Below are positions 8,255 to 17,117 of a stretch of DNA of 64,000 nucleotides, piece after piece. Under the pieces are notes generated by a model. It was not told the DNA's origin. It was given only the letters and a program-made list of their open reading frames with translations, and searched no databases. The stretch is from JAIEPX01 sp963725255 (lineage in GTDB: Bacteria; Pseudomonadota; Gammaproteobacteria; JAIEPX01). A program made the position numbers and the translations under genes. The stretch is taken from assembly GCA_963725255.1 (NCBI GenBank), contig CAVRXV010000005.1, forward strand, positions 372,001 through 436,000, read 5' to 3'. Numbering within the stretch: the stretch's first letter is position 1; each line of letters starts with the position of its first letter.

Positions 8255-9640
8255 TTAAAAATTCAAGCTATTTTCTTCCTGAACTAAAAATATCGTTTGA
8301 GGACGCAATTGTGTGGTTTCTTTTCCGATGCGTTCTTGAGTCGTCAGATCCCTAACACAGGTATCGAAGAAACGATGGGGCTCGGCTAATTTTGGTTGAA
8401 AGACTCGTAGTGCAAAATAGTTATCTGTGGTTGTTCCATCTACAAGATATCGCTTATCAGATAGATTGACTGGTTGGACAGGTGTTTTATCATGAAAAAT
8501 AGAAATTTCATATTTATGCTGGACTGAAGCGACGAATTGGTTGATGGAAGTAGCTTGGTGTAATATATTATTTAATTCATCATGAAAAGATTTTTCAGAG
8601 GGTGAATTTGTTGTTTCACCGGTTACAATTCCAGTTGTAGCAGTTGTTGGTTTTAGAAAGAGGTTCACGGCACCACAATGTCCATTCTCTACAGTATTAA
8701 TCCTGCTTCTAAATATTACATATTTATTTGGAGTTCTGAGTAGTAACTGTAAATCTAGCCAATTAAATTCAGAGCTATAATATTCACTTTCAGAGTTATC
8801 TGATTTTCGATATCCCCAGATACCTTCAGGTAAACAGGGTTCAACATTCAGATGCCTTCGTAAACCTGCTGTTCGTTCAATAGCTTCTAGTGTCTGGCTA
8901 CAAGTCAGCCATTCATGTAAACCGGAATTCCAATTTTCCCCCGCTAGTCCTACAGCCTCAACTCTCAGCATATCATGCAGCCATTTCATATTAGATATTT
9001 GCTTTTTCTTCTTTTCTTCAGTTGTTAAAGTAGTATTTAAGAACGTAAGCAGTTTGATAAGTGGCTGTTTTAAATCTGTATCCCTATATAATATTGCGCA
9101 TCGTCGTAAATAGATATATGTTTTGAAAACTTTAATTCTACTGCTAATATATTTGTGACCATCTTTAAGATTATTGAATCGGTTTCTCAATCCAGCATCA
9201 TTCATATAAAAATCAATGCTTCTTTTCATTTTTTCTTTTTGTACTTGAAATGGTGTTAAAGAGGGCTGTTCTTTTCTAATGTCATCCTCTGAAAAAATTG
9301 ATCGGCAAATTTCATCATTTTCAAAAATGTCATCCCATAAGTCAGAATCATAATCTAAATCCTGAATAATAGATTGAATAACTTCTCTGGTTAATGCTGC
9401 TGATTTTTCATCATACTGGCCGTGTTTGATTAATATATTGACAAAGCGTAAATTATCTTCATTTAAAAGCTTAAGATTCATTCCAAAGCCACTGACACCT
9501 GGTCTGTACCAAAAGCCATGTCTTGGATCTTGCTTAATCTTTATTACAGGTTCTTGAGGGGCTTTGGCATAGAAGTGTAATGGTTTGACTTCGCTAGCAG
9601 AGGTTTGCTGCATTGGATTGTGTGATGCCCGTTCTTCCAT
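8255..9640 (-). CDS. Unknown protein, possible effector
   Basis: 461 residues from the ATG at 9640, which has an AGGAGA ribosome site 6 bases upstream (9647-9652); an in-frame ATG at 9664 lies upstream of that site and is less likely. No signal peptide, membrane segment or family motif is recognisable. The N-terminal part contains the acidic patch DLDYDSDLWDDIFENDE (about residues 110-126); the middle is basic and helical. It is transcribed away from the J-domain gene. Large orphan proteins of this sort are frequent among type IV effectors of Legionella-like bacteria, but nothing here proves secretion. Confidence 0.65.
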   Translation of the reverse strand: MEERASHNPMQQTSASEVKPLHFYAKAPQEPVIKIKQDPRHGFWYRPGVSGFGMNLKLLNEDNLRFVNILIKHGQYDEKSAALTREVIQSIIQDLDYDSDLWDDIFENDEICRSIFSEDDIRKEQPSLTPFQVQKEKMKRSIDFYMNDAGLRNRFNNLKDGHKYISSRIKVFKTYIYLRRCAILYRDTDLKQPLIKLLTFLNTTLTTEEKKKKQISNMKWLHDMLRVEAVGLAGENWNSGLHEWLTCSQTLEAIERTAGLRRHLNVEPCLPEGIWGYRKSDNSESEYYSSEFNWLDLQLLLRTPNKYVIFRSRINTVENGHCGAVNLFLKPTTATTGIVTGETTNSPSEKSFHDELNNILHQATSINQFVASVQHKYEISIFHDKTPVQPVNLSDKRYLVDGTTTDNYFALRVFQPKLAEPHRFFDTCVRDLTTQERIGKETTQLRPQTIFLVQEENSLNF

Positions 9641-9848
9641 GTCAAATCTCCTAATGTCAAGCATGTGCGCATTGTACCTGAAAAATTGATTTAAGTCCTA
9701 GTTAAAAAGCTCATTCACTACAGTTTGTTCGGTCAATTACCTAATTTGGCTACACCTTTGAAGGGAAAAACTTTATTGATGTATGAGAACATGGTTGCTT
9801 AATTTAGATGACCAAAGTAATATCAAAGAAAACTCGAGGTGTACGAAT

Positions 9849-10724
9849 ATGAGAGATCACTATGAAGTATTAGGCGTTCCTAGGAATGCCAATGAAGCAC
9901 AAATTAAAAAAGCCTACAGAGAAAAGTCTTTAATTTGGCATCCTGACAAGTTTAAAGGTAACTTGGATGAGAATCTAAGCAAATATGCAAAAATTGAATT
10001 AACTGCAATTCATTTGGCATATGAAACATTAAGTGATTCTGGAAAAAAAGATAATTATGATAAGTTTGATATTCCACCCTATGAGTCCGATATAAGTGAA
10101 ACTGCTCGGTTAGATGCTGTGCGTAAACATGAACTGTCCTATTATCAAAAACGATTGAATGAATTAGAAGATGAAATTAAGGCACAAGAAAAATTTGACG
10201 ATAAAACAAAAAAGAAAAAAGAGTTTTATGAGGGAGTAATCGAAAGCCTAAATAATAAAATAAATAACGAAAATGATCATTCTCATAATGGTGATAATGA
10301 TCAAACGTCAGCATCGTATGGCAGTAGTCATTCAACACCTGGTACTGCCTTTTTCGCGCTGCATTCTTCTGATGAAGTTTTTACTGGAGATGGAAAAGAT
10401 ATTGTATATGTTGATTCTATGCGGGACGACGAAGGGTTAAATGTAGGTTTTAAAAACCGCCAAGCGTACGATACTTTTTTTCTGCATTTTTCTCGATCTA
10501 ATATTCACTGTTTATTTGATATCGATGGTCCTCGCAGTATTAAAGGTAAAAATATTTTTATAGTGAAATTCTATCATTCTCTACAAAATGTGGGATTGCC
10601 CATTTCAGTAGATACTTATAAGAGACGAGAATTAAATCAACAGCTCGAACAATGGTTCCAAAATCATTATCCAGGATCACCTGCAGTAGATGAGATCAAT
10701 TCAAAATCCGTATTAAGAAGATAA
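9849..10724 (+). CDS. J-domain (DnaJ-type) protein
   Basis: 291 residues from the ATG at 9849, preceded by GAGG; the J domain begins immediately (RDHYEVLGVPRNANEAQIKK), which favours this start over the in-frame one at 9783. The signature HPD tripeptide is at residues 31-33. J domains stimulate the ATPase of Hsp70/DnaK. The glycine/phenylalanine linker, zinc-finger repeats and C-terminal client domain of real DnaJ are absent; instead there is a charged coiled coil (about residues 95-150) and an unknown C-terminal domain. So it is a specialised co-chaperone or an effector that recruits Hsp70, not the housekeeping DnaJ. Confidence 0.85.
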   Translation: MRDHYEVLGVPRNANEAQIKKAYREKSLIWHPDKFKGNLDENLSKYAKIELTAIHLAYETLSDSGKKDNYDKFDIPPYESDISETARLDAVRKHELSYYQKRLNELEDEIKAQEKFDDKTKKKKEFYEGVIESLNNKINNENDHSHNGDNDQTSASYGSSHSTPGTAFFALHSSDEVFTGDGKDIVYVDSMRDDEGLNVGFKNRQAYDTFFLHFSRSNIHCLFDIDGPRSIKGKNIFIVKFYHSLQNVGLPISVDTYKRRELNQQLEQWFQNHYPGSPAVDEINSKSVLRR

Positions 10725-10749
10725 GATTTAGTGTAAAAAAATAGTTAAT

Positions 10750-11712
10750 TTATGTACCGTTAGGTTGATAAGTCGTCAAATTAGAATGACGAACAGGTTT
10801 TAAATTAGAAGAAGAGACGGAGTTTATCATTAGCAATTTTTTGATTTGAGGCATTGCTTGATCAGCCGCTTTTTCTCCAGCATGTATCAGAGTATTCTTC
10901 AAATGCACATCAAAAATGCCAGCGTTTCCAACTGAGGGATGAATAACTACGTCAGCACCTTCGCCGCTGAATTCAGCAATGGCGAGAATGCTGATTTCGA
11001 AGGCGCGTTGAAATACACCAACAAATGAAGTAGGCATTTTTTTCTCTAAATCAGCATCTATATTTACGGCGATGATGATGTCAGGATGAAAGCGTTTTGC
11101 CGTTTTTACGGGTAGTTGTGCAACCATTCCCCCATCAACTAGTGTTAGGCCGTACATTTTTACAGGGTGCACTGCACCTGGCATGGCAGAGGACGCATTG
11201 ACTGCTGGTGCGATAGGGCCACTACTGAGTGGTTTTTCTTTGCCCGATTTTAAATCAGTTGCAACGACGACAAGAGGAATTTTCAGTTCATCAAACGATT
11301 TTGCATGCATGTTCTTGAGTAAGAAATGTTGTAGTTTTCGTCCTGATATAAAACCGTTTCCGGATGAAACGATGGTGAAATCAGCAAAATCAAAAAAATG
11401 CGTTTTACGCATGGTTCGTTCAACGTAAACAGAATCAGCGCTGTCAGCATATAGAGCACCTATGATGCTCCCTGCACTGGTCCCAACGATCAAATCAATC
11501 GGAATCCCGGCTTTTTGTAGTGCTTTGATAACGCCGACGTGCGCATAACCTCGAGCTCCACCACCACCCAATACAAGGGCCACTCGAGGATGTTTCGCTA
11601 ATTTGAGCGGGGGTGGCTCATGGGAAGGTATGGAGATATTTGCTGGAGGAGTTGCACAACCTGATATAAATACCATGAGTGACAGTAGAATTCCTAAACG
11701 CAATTTGATCAT
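10750..11712 (-). CDS. Patatin-like phospholipase lipoprotein (RssA-like)
   Basis: 320 residues. A signal peptide ends in a lipobox (FISGC, lipidated Cys19). The patatin fold follows: oxyanion loop GGGGARG (about 49-55), nucleophile S79 in GTSAG, and catalytic Asp193 in VDGG. Such enzymes hydrolyse acyl chains from phospholipids using a Ser-Asp dyad. All key residues are present, so it should be active; lipidation places it in the envelope. The ribosome site AAGGTGA supports the start. Related to the bacterial RssA/YchK-type group; a virulence phospholipase role is possible but not shown. Confidence 0.88.
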   Translation of the reverse strand: MIKLRLGILLSLMVFISGCATPPANISIPSHEPPPLKLAKHPRVALVLGGGGARGYAHVGVIKALQKAGIPIDLIVGTSAGSIIGALYADSADSVYVERTMRKTHFFDFADFTIVSSGNGFISGRKLQHFLLKNMHAKSFDELKIPLVVVATDLKSGKEKPLSSGPIAPAVNASSAMPGAVHPVKMYGLTLVDGGMVAQLPVKTAKRFHPDIIIAVNIDADLEKKMPTSFVGVFQRAFEISILAIAEFSGEGADVVIHPSVGNAGIFDVHLKNTLIHAGEKAADQAMPQIKKLLMINSVSSSNLKPVRHSNLTTYQPNGT

Positions 11713-11903
11713 GATTTCACCTTAGGGTTATTAAGATAGTGCCCATTAAATATCTCATTAAAAGATATTTAATTATAATCAAAATAAGCTAAAGTACGCT
11801 AGTCAAATTTTTAAGTGGAAGAATACAGTTCTATTGACAGATACATATTTTGTAATGTAATAGAGGCTGAATATGTTTATTTAAATTGAAAGGAGATATT
11901 TAG

Positions 11904-13688
11904 ATGTCAAGTGAGTCTTCAGAAGAAGAGTGGATATTATCTCACAAGCAAATAAAAGCAACACTTAGCAATTTTGAGCTGACTGACGAGACATTTGAGG
12001 AAGATATATATCAGAGAATTCTGGATTCCCTCGAAAATTTAGCAACTCTACAGAAATATTTCACATTTTCAGCCAATCAACTCCTTAAATTTTCATCATT
12101 AGAAATAAAGATGGGAATATATCGAGGCCAGTATAAGGCATTACCAAATTTTATTTCACTGTTCAATAATAGTGGAACAAAAACAAAAGTATCCCTTGAA
12201 GAAAGAATGAGATATTTAACAGAAAAAGTAGATGAAATTGTTAAAGAAGATGACGATGAAAAGTATGCTCAAATAGAAGTCATTATAAAAACTTTGGGAG
12301 TTGCGGCGGATGTGTTTGAAACGGGCGAATATGACTCAAAATTTGACCCTTACATATTAAAATATATAGACACAGCATTAGAATGTTTAATGCGTTTTGC
12401 AGGTTCTAATGACGAAGATGGCCTTTCATCGTCAGCGGAAGATGAGTTGCATAAATTATTGAAATCGACAATCGATGAGCCAGAAATACTTGGTGCAAGT
12501 GATACGCCATTTTTTATTTTCAAATTATATTATGAATCTAAGCGTGAATGGAATGAAGATCCAGTTTATTATCTTGACACTCTTAAATCATCTATAGAAG
12601 ATTCAAAGAAAAAGAGGGATATATATGATAATCATTATATTCAAATGCTAGAACGAAGATTAGAATTGCTAGTTAGCTTATATCCTGATATTGAGCCATT
12701 GGATCGAGTATTTATTGGTGATGATTTTAAATTAACACTTATGTCAAAAACAGAAAGAAAATCATGTGAAATTGGTGTTGGATTAGATGCTCAGATGAAT
12801 TTAGAGCTACATGCTAGACAGTCTTTAGCAGAGCGGTTAATCTTCAAACACACTTCAAATTTACACTCTATAGATAGAGGGTGGCCAAAATGTACTTACA
12901 TTATTGTTAATATTGGTTTTGTGGTGAGTAACATGCCTCAATTCCCTAGGGGATTGCATAAGCGGCAGTTTGTTACCATTCCCATAAAAATAGTTGATTT
13001 CACAATATTTGGTCGTGCTAATCAACGTGGTGGTCATGCAGAAGAGGGATTCTTCGAATATTTGTTGCAAGATGATGTCATGCTGTACTATTTGAAGGAA
13101 TTCAAAAAACAATTTCATATTAATTCTCCTAATCATAAAGTGTATGCAGTGATACTAGACTTTCATGGAACATATGATATGTGCTTGTCTTGTTCTGAAT
13201 TGGGGCTGAAATTTCAAAATCAATTTCGTGCAAAGTTATTAAAGTTTTTTGTTTTAGAAGGATTAAAAACATTAAGAAAATGTCCAGGTCAGTTGCCTAT
13301 TATAATACGATATAGTTCAGACATTAAGTATCATTTTCCAGATGATGATAGAAAGAACAAGCAGGGTACTTTAGTTGCTGTAACAAGAGAAGGGTTGAAA
13401 CGAGATCTTGGAGTGTTAGATGAAAAGGCCCTATATAATAGAAATATTAAATACTTCAGTAGTAATTTATTGGTGCATGGTAAATCAAATTGGCATTCTT
13501 TTTGGTCAGAGCAAAAACGGAAAGAATATACAGGAAAGCCTATTAATGTTGAGTCGTGGACAGCATTTGCATCTGATGGTGAATATAATAACTTAGAAGA
13601 GTCAGAAAAACATGTAAATTATACATTGCTGGGTAAAGTTGAAACAGAGGTTGCAGATTTACCAGAGATAGGAAATCTAAAATTGTAG
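11904..13688 (+). CDS. Unknown protein with deaminase-like HAE...CxxC signature
   Basis: 594 residues, start supported by AAAGGAGA. The first 250 residues are acidic and helical with no known motif. The C-terminal half contains H378-A-E380 (in RGGHAEEGFFEYLL), then after 46 residues C427-L-S-C430 (in YDMCLSCSELGLKF) preceded by a hydrophobic strand (VYAVILDFHGT). An HAE motif and a CxxC motif about 50 residues apart, each after a strand and starting a helix, are the zinc and proton-shuttle residues of the cytidine/nucleic-acid deaminase superfamily, which includes many polymorphic toxins. The usual Pro before CxxC is Met here. There is no signal peptide and no obvious neighbouring immunity gene. 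Family placement is inferred from these motifs only. Confidence 0.6.
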   Translation: MSSESSEEEWILSHKQIKATLSNFELTDETFEEDIYQRILDSLENLATLQKYFTFSANQLLKFSSLEIKMGIYRGQYKALPNFISLFNNSGTKTKVSLEERMRYLTEKVDEIVKEDDDEKYAQIEVIIKTLGVAADVFETGEYDSKFDPYILKYIDTALECLMRFAGSNDEDGLSSSAEDELHKLLKSTIDEPEILGASDTPFFIFKLYYESKREWNEDPVYYLDTLKSSIEDSKKKRDIYDNHYIQMLERRLELLVSLYPDIEPLDRVFIGDDFKLTLMSKTERKSCEIGVGLDAQMNLELHARQSLAERLIFKHTSNLHSIDRGWPKCTYIIVNIGFVVSNMPQFPRGLHKRQFVTIPIKIVDFTIFGRANQRGGHAEEGFFEYLLQDDVMLYYLKEFKKQFHINSPNHKVYAVILDFHGTYDMCLSCSELGLKFQNQFRAKLLKFFVLEGLKTLRKCPGQLPIIIRYSSDIKYHFPDDDRKNKQGTLVAVTREGLKRDLGVLDEKALYNRNIKYFSSNLLVHGKSNWHSFWSEQKRKEYTGKPINVESWTAFASDGEYNNLEESEKHVNYTLLGKVETEVADLPEIGNLKL

Positions 13689-13751
13689 GTTGGCTCATTG
13701 TGCTATTATGAAATAAATGAGATAATAAAATACTTTTTCTTAAGGATATCA

Positions 13752-13779
13752 GGGAGTGTCATTTGAAGTGTGTAAATAG
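13752..13779. repeat. Left terminal inverted repeat of the IS256-type element
   Basis: 28-bp end ending in GTGTGTAAATAG. It matches the right end except at four positions. Directly preceded by the GATATCA target duplicate. Confidence 0.85.
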
Positions 13780-14008
13780 CCGAAAAAACATCTTACATTT
13801 CATTCATCATTTCATATTTACCCTCTAATGTCAAATTATTTTTTTGAAAAATAAAAAATATTCGCTATTATTTTCAAAAAAACTCCTATAATCAATCTAT
13901 CAGAAAAATTGTAGGCAATAATGTAAAAAAACCTTTTTTATTTTTACATTGAGTTCTTCAATGCCGCCTACTCTTTCTACAAAAAATAGTTCAGAAAAAA
14001 TTACACCC

Positions 14009-15231
14009 TCAACTCAATAATTTTTCTGGAAATCGATCAGGGAAAATGATAGCAAATCGATTTAATGCTTGTTTCCAATTACGTATCGGCATTGTCCATT
14101 TCTTTGATACACCCTGTATCGCAAGATATAAAACTTTTAGCAAGCTTTCTTCAGTCGAAAAATGTCCTCGATTTCTCACCGATTTTCGTAATGTCGCATT
14201 CAGCGATTCCACTATATTTGTGGTATAAATCACTTTGCGGATTTCAATTGGAAAATCTAAAAATGGAACTATCTTTTCCCAATTTGTTCGCCACGATTTG
14301 ACAATTATTCCGTATTTCTCTCCCCAGGTCAGCTCAAATTCATCTAATGCTTGCTCTGCTAACTCTCGCGTATTAGAACGGTATATCTTTTTCAGATCTT
14401 CTGCTACGGCCTTCTTTTCTTGATAAGGAACATAATTCAGAGAATGCCGAACCATGTGCACTATGCAGGTCTGGAAAATAGCTTTAGGAAATACAGCCTC
14501 AACAGATTCTGATAAACCTTTTAGCCCATCGGCGCAGAGTATAAAGACATCTTCAACTCCCCGATTTTTTAATTCAGTTAATACGCGTAACCAGAATTTT
14601 GCACCCTCATTTTCTCCAATGTAAAGTCCTAATACCTCTTTTTTGCCCTCCATGTTGATGCCATAAATCACATAGACAGCTCGATTAAGAACGAGACCCT
14701 CTAAGCGACATTTCGCCACAAATCCATCTATAAATACAATAGGATATACTCTGTCTAAAGGGCGATCACACCATTGTTTTACATCATCTAATATCGCATC
14801 TGTCATCGATGAAATTAAATCACGTGATATTTCTGTCCCATAGAGCTCTGTAAGGTATGTTTGGATATCTCTCACTGTCATTCCCCGCGCGTACAGTGAT
14901 AACACTTGATTATCTAATCCTTTTAAATGACTCTGGCGTTTCTCAACAAGTACAGGCTGAAATTCACTTTCTCGGTCTCGCGGTACGGTAATCTCAACTT
15001 CTCCATTGCCTGTTTTTACCGTCTTTTTCGCCTTCCATTTCTGGAATTACTACCATTCCGACCTTCGACTGAATGCTTTGCATATCCCAGATGGTTTGTC
15101 ATTTCCATTTCTAACAGCCTCTCCATAAAGCGCGCTGATAGTTGCTTCATGATCCCATCTTTGCCAAATAAATCATCTTGGGTTTTTGCATTACCCAGTA
15201 TTTGGTCTAACACTTCATCACTGATAGTCAT
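14009..15231 (-). pseudogene. IS256-family transposase, frameshifted
   Basis: The N-terminal frame (15231 to 15016, 71 codons, starting MTISDEVLDQILGNAK) ends early. The rest continues in another frame from about 15030 (TVKTGNGEVEITVPRDRE) and runs to 14009. It contains the Transposase_mut (IS256) landmarks: YARGMTVRDIQTYL, the first acid in VFIDG, FILCADGLKG, and the terminal TTNIVESLNATLRK with the catalytic Glu. The shift falls at a run of five A's, where losing or slipping one base joins the frames. IS256 transposases are normally one reading frame, so this is most likely an inactivating indel. Confidence 0.85.
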
Positions 15232-15298
15232 AATTTCCTCTCCTTAGTTGACGAGTATCTCACCAGCTCCTCTTGCTGACTAGGATACTCAATTATGA

Positions 15299-15326
15299 CT
15301 ATTTACACACCTGGAATGACAGTCCC
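15299..15326. repeat. Right terminal inverted repeat of the IS256-type element
   Basis: Complement of the left end: CTATTTACACAC followed by CTGGAATGACAGTCCC, then the second GATATCA copy at 15327-15333. Confidence 0.85.
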
Positions 15327-15335
15327 GATATCATC

Positions 15336-15803
15336 ATGAATCTACTGAATTTATTTCATAAAATTGCCACTAGAGTTATCAGAAAAATCCAGTCGCTTCT
15401 TGGGCTAGTGACAGTTGGCTCACGTGCCATTGTGTTGAATGGGAATAATGAAGTGTTGTTGGTGAAGCACACATATCAGCCACATTGGTATTTGCCCGGG
15501 GGAGGAGTGAAAAAAGGTGAGTCTGCTAAAGCAGCCTTGCTTCGGGAGCTAAAAGAAGAAGTTGGATTAACTGCGCATGAAGAACCAACATTATTTGGTA
15601 TTTATTTTCATACCTATCTTGGAGTGAATGACTATCCTATTATTTATGTTGTTAAAAATTTTTCTTCTGAGGGAGCAGCTTCTCCCGAAATAGAAAAGAC
15701 AGGTTGGTTTAATTTTAATAATCTTCCTGAAATGGTGAGTCCCGGTACAAAACGAAGATTATGTGAATATTTTGAAAATCAACTAAAATCAGATAGATGG
15801 TAG
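15336..15803 (+). CDS. Nudix hydrolase
   Basis: 155 residues from ATG 15336. A complete Nudix box G-x5-E-x7-R-E-L-x-E-E-x-G-L spans about residues 56-78, so the metal-dependent pyrophosphatase site is intact; the substrate (a nucleoside diphosphate derivative) cannot be told. The start lies 9 bases beyond the right end of the IS256-type element. Joining the two flanks restores TAAGGA-TATCATC-ATG, a good ribosome site now stranded 1.6 kb away at 13741-13746. So the insertion has cut this gene from its ribosome site and promoter. A TTG start inside the IS (15273) could give a longer product if IS-driven transcription occurs. Confidence 0.85.
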   Translation: MNLLNLFHKIATRVIRKIQSLLGLVTVGSRAIVLNGNNEVLLVKHTYQPHWYLPGGGVKKGESAKAALLRELKEEVGLTAHEEPTLFGIYFHTYLGVNDYPIIYVVKNFSSEGAASPEIEKTGWFNFNNLPEMVSPGTKRRLCEYFENQLKSDRW

Positions 15804-15866
15804 GTGGTAGATACAGGTTCTGACTGAAATGAAAGTTTGCAAAATGCATCTAAAAAAAGGAAAATT

Positions 15867-16277
15867 ATGATTAATGGCATGAATCACATTACCCTGGCCG
15901 TAGAAGATATTGATCGCTCATTTCAATTTTATCATGATGTGTTGGGTTTAACTCCGCTTGTGAAGTGGGATAAAGGGGCTTATTTTTTAGTCGGAGATTT
16001 TTGGTTTTGTTTAAATGTTGATGAGAAAAGAATACCTTCAGAATGCTACACGCATTACGCATTTACAGTGTTAGATTCTGACTTTGATAACTTCGTTCAA
16101 AAAATTATTCAATCTGGAGTTACAATCTTCAAAGATAATTCCTCACCAGGAAAGTCTCTATATTTCCTTGATCCAGATGGCCATAAACTCGAAATACACG
16201 CAGGTAGTTGGAAAGCTCGATTAGAAGCAAAAAAAGCAGATGTCGGGAAATGGGGTGACGTGCAGTGGTTTTTATGA
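15867..16277 (+). CDS. FosA-like glutathione/thiol transferase (VOC fold)
   Basis: 136 residues from ATG 15867, which has an AAGGA ribosome site. It matches the fosfomycin-inactivating FosA group of the vicinal-oxygen-chelate superfamily: metal ligands H7 (GMNHITLAV), H63 (YTHYAF) and E109 (HKLEIH), Thr9, and the loop SSPGKSLYFLDPDGHKLEI close to FosA's potassium loop. FosA adds glutathione to fosfomycin using Mn2+. It follows the Nudix gene by 63 bases and may share its transcript. Resistance is plausible, but related VOC enzymes act on other substrates. Confidence 0.8.
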   Translation: MINGMNHITLAVEDIDRSFQFYHDVLGLTPLVKWDKGAYFLVGDFWFCLNVDEKRIPSECYTHYAFTVLDSDFDNFVQKIIQSGVTIFKDNSSPGKSLYFLDPDGHKLEIHAGSWKARLEAKKADVGKWGDVQWFL

Positions 16278-16366
16278 TGATATTATGGTACTCTAGTGCA
16301 GATAGGTAGAATACTTATTTAATATGAAGAACAGTTTTAAAGTATAGTGAATATAAAGAGGTTATC

Positions 16367-16909
16367 ATGGCAAAAGACAAAAAAGATTCTGATAATAAGA
16401 AAAAGGCTGAGAGTGCAAAAAAATCACCGAAGACTAAAATCCAAAATCAATCAGCAAATGCGGGAATTTGTAATTTAACTTGGGTTGGAACGGGCTATCA
16501 ATGTGTTTCTATAGTGCGAATTGTTAGGAAGATATCGGATCGTGCTCACCCCGCATCGTATGTAAAATCAGCTAAAGATAATCTTGTAATGCCCATTGTA
16601 AAAAGAAATTGTCCAGAATTAACTCAAGATATAGTTGGAGCTGCAACAGAAATTATTGAATTCATTATCAGTCCAACGCGCTATATTTTAAATATTGTCT
16701 CATACACTGTTGCACAAGCTACTGGAGAATTAATTAAAAAAAACTATACTATTAAACATCCTGAATTAAGAGCAGGAATTGATGTTGTTTTCAGTGAGGC
16801 TGCCTATCAAACTGTCGATAAAATATCCAGTTCAAGATTCTTTAACGGTAAGATAAAACAAAATAGCGCTCAATCTTCAACTAATATGCAATTTCGCAGT
16901 AAAATGTGA
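16367..16909 (+). CDS. Small basic protein of unknown function
   Basis: 180 residues. The first 30 are almost entirely Lys, Asp, Ser and Ala; the remainder holds weakly hydrophobic helices (about residues 105-130) but no clear membrane anchor or known motif. An AGAGG ribosome site precedes the ATG. Unrecognised; it may be a nucleic-acid-binding or secreted orphan, but nothing in the sequence shows either. Confidence 0.55.
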   Translation: MAKDKKDSDNKKKAESAKKSPKTKIQNQSANAGICNLTWVGTGYQCVSIVRIVRKISDRAHPASYVKSAKDNLVMPIVKRNCPELTQDIVGAATEIIEFIISPTRYILNIVSYTVAQATGELIKKNYTIKHPELRAGIDVVFSEAAYQTVDKISSSRFFNGKIKQNSAQSSTNMQFRSKM

Positions 16910-17019
16910 TCTATCCACCTAGGTGTGTGAATCGAGAACATCTATTGGTGAATGTCGCAGGCCATAAAGGATTAGAAGATCCTGCTGGAGAATCCTATTG
17001 GAATGGATTGGCTCATTGA
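16906..17019 (+). other. Short coding-like remnant
   Basis: A 37-codon frame (GTG start overlapping the previous stop) reads ...CVNREHLLVNVAGHKGLEDP and AGESYWNGLAH, which has the look of real protein sequence with well-used codons. It does not extend upstream in any frame. It may be the surviving end of a lost gene; I cannot name it. The remaining bases to 17117 show nothing. Confidence 0.3.
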
Positions 17020-17117
17020 GCTTCTTAAATACCCCATTCTTCTTTGAAAAGTGAAAAAAAAACCAACTTTACAGCAATAAATATCTTTTATCTTTGGATC
17101 TAAAGTTAAAGTTACTA

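Larger units (their letters stand above)
13752..15326. mobile_element. IS256-family insertion sequence with target duplication
   Basis: 1575-bp element bounded by 28-bp imperfect inverted repeats (GGGAGTGTCATTTGAAGTGT... at 13752-13779; GGGACTGTCATTCCAGGTGT... read inward from 15326) and flanked on both sides by the 7-bp direct repeat GATATCA (13745-13751 and 15327-15333). It holds one reverse-strand transposase gene of the IS256 type, broken by a frameshift. About 230 bases between the left end and the transposase stop are AT-rich and non-coding. Intact ends and target duplication imply a fairly recent insertion. Confidence 0.88.

Noticed and set aside
14009..15231. Programmed -1 frameshift in the IS256-type transposase
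   Set aside because: The join is at an A5 run, but IS256 transposases are single-frame and no strong slippery heptamer in the right phase or stimulatory hairpin is visible. An indel is simpler.
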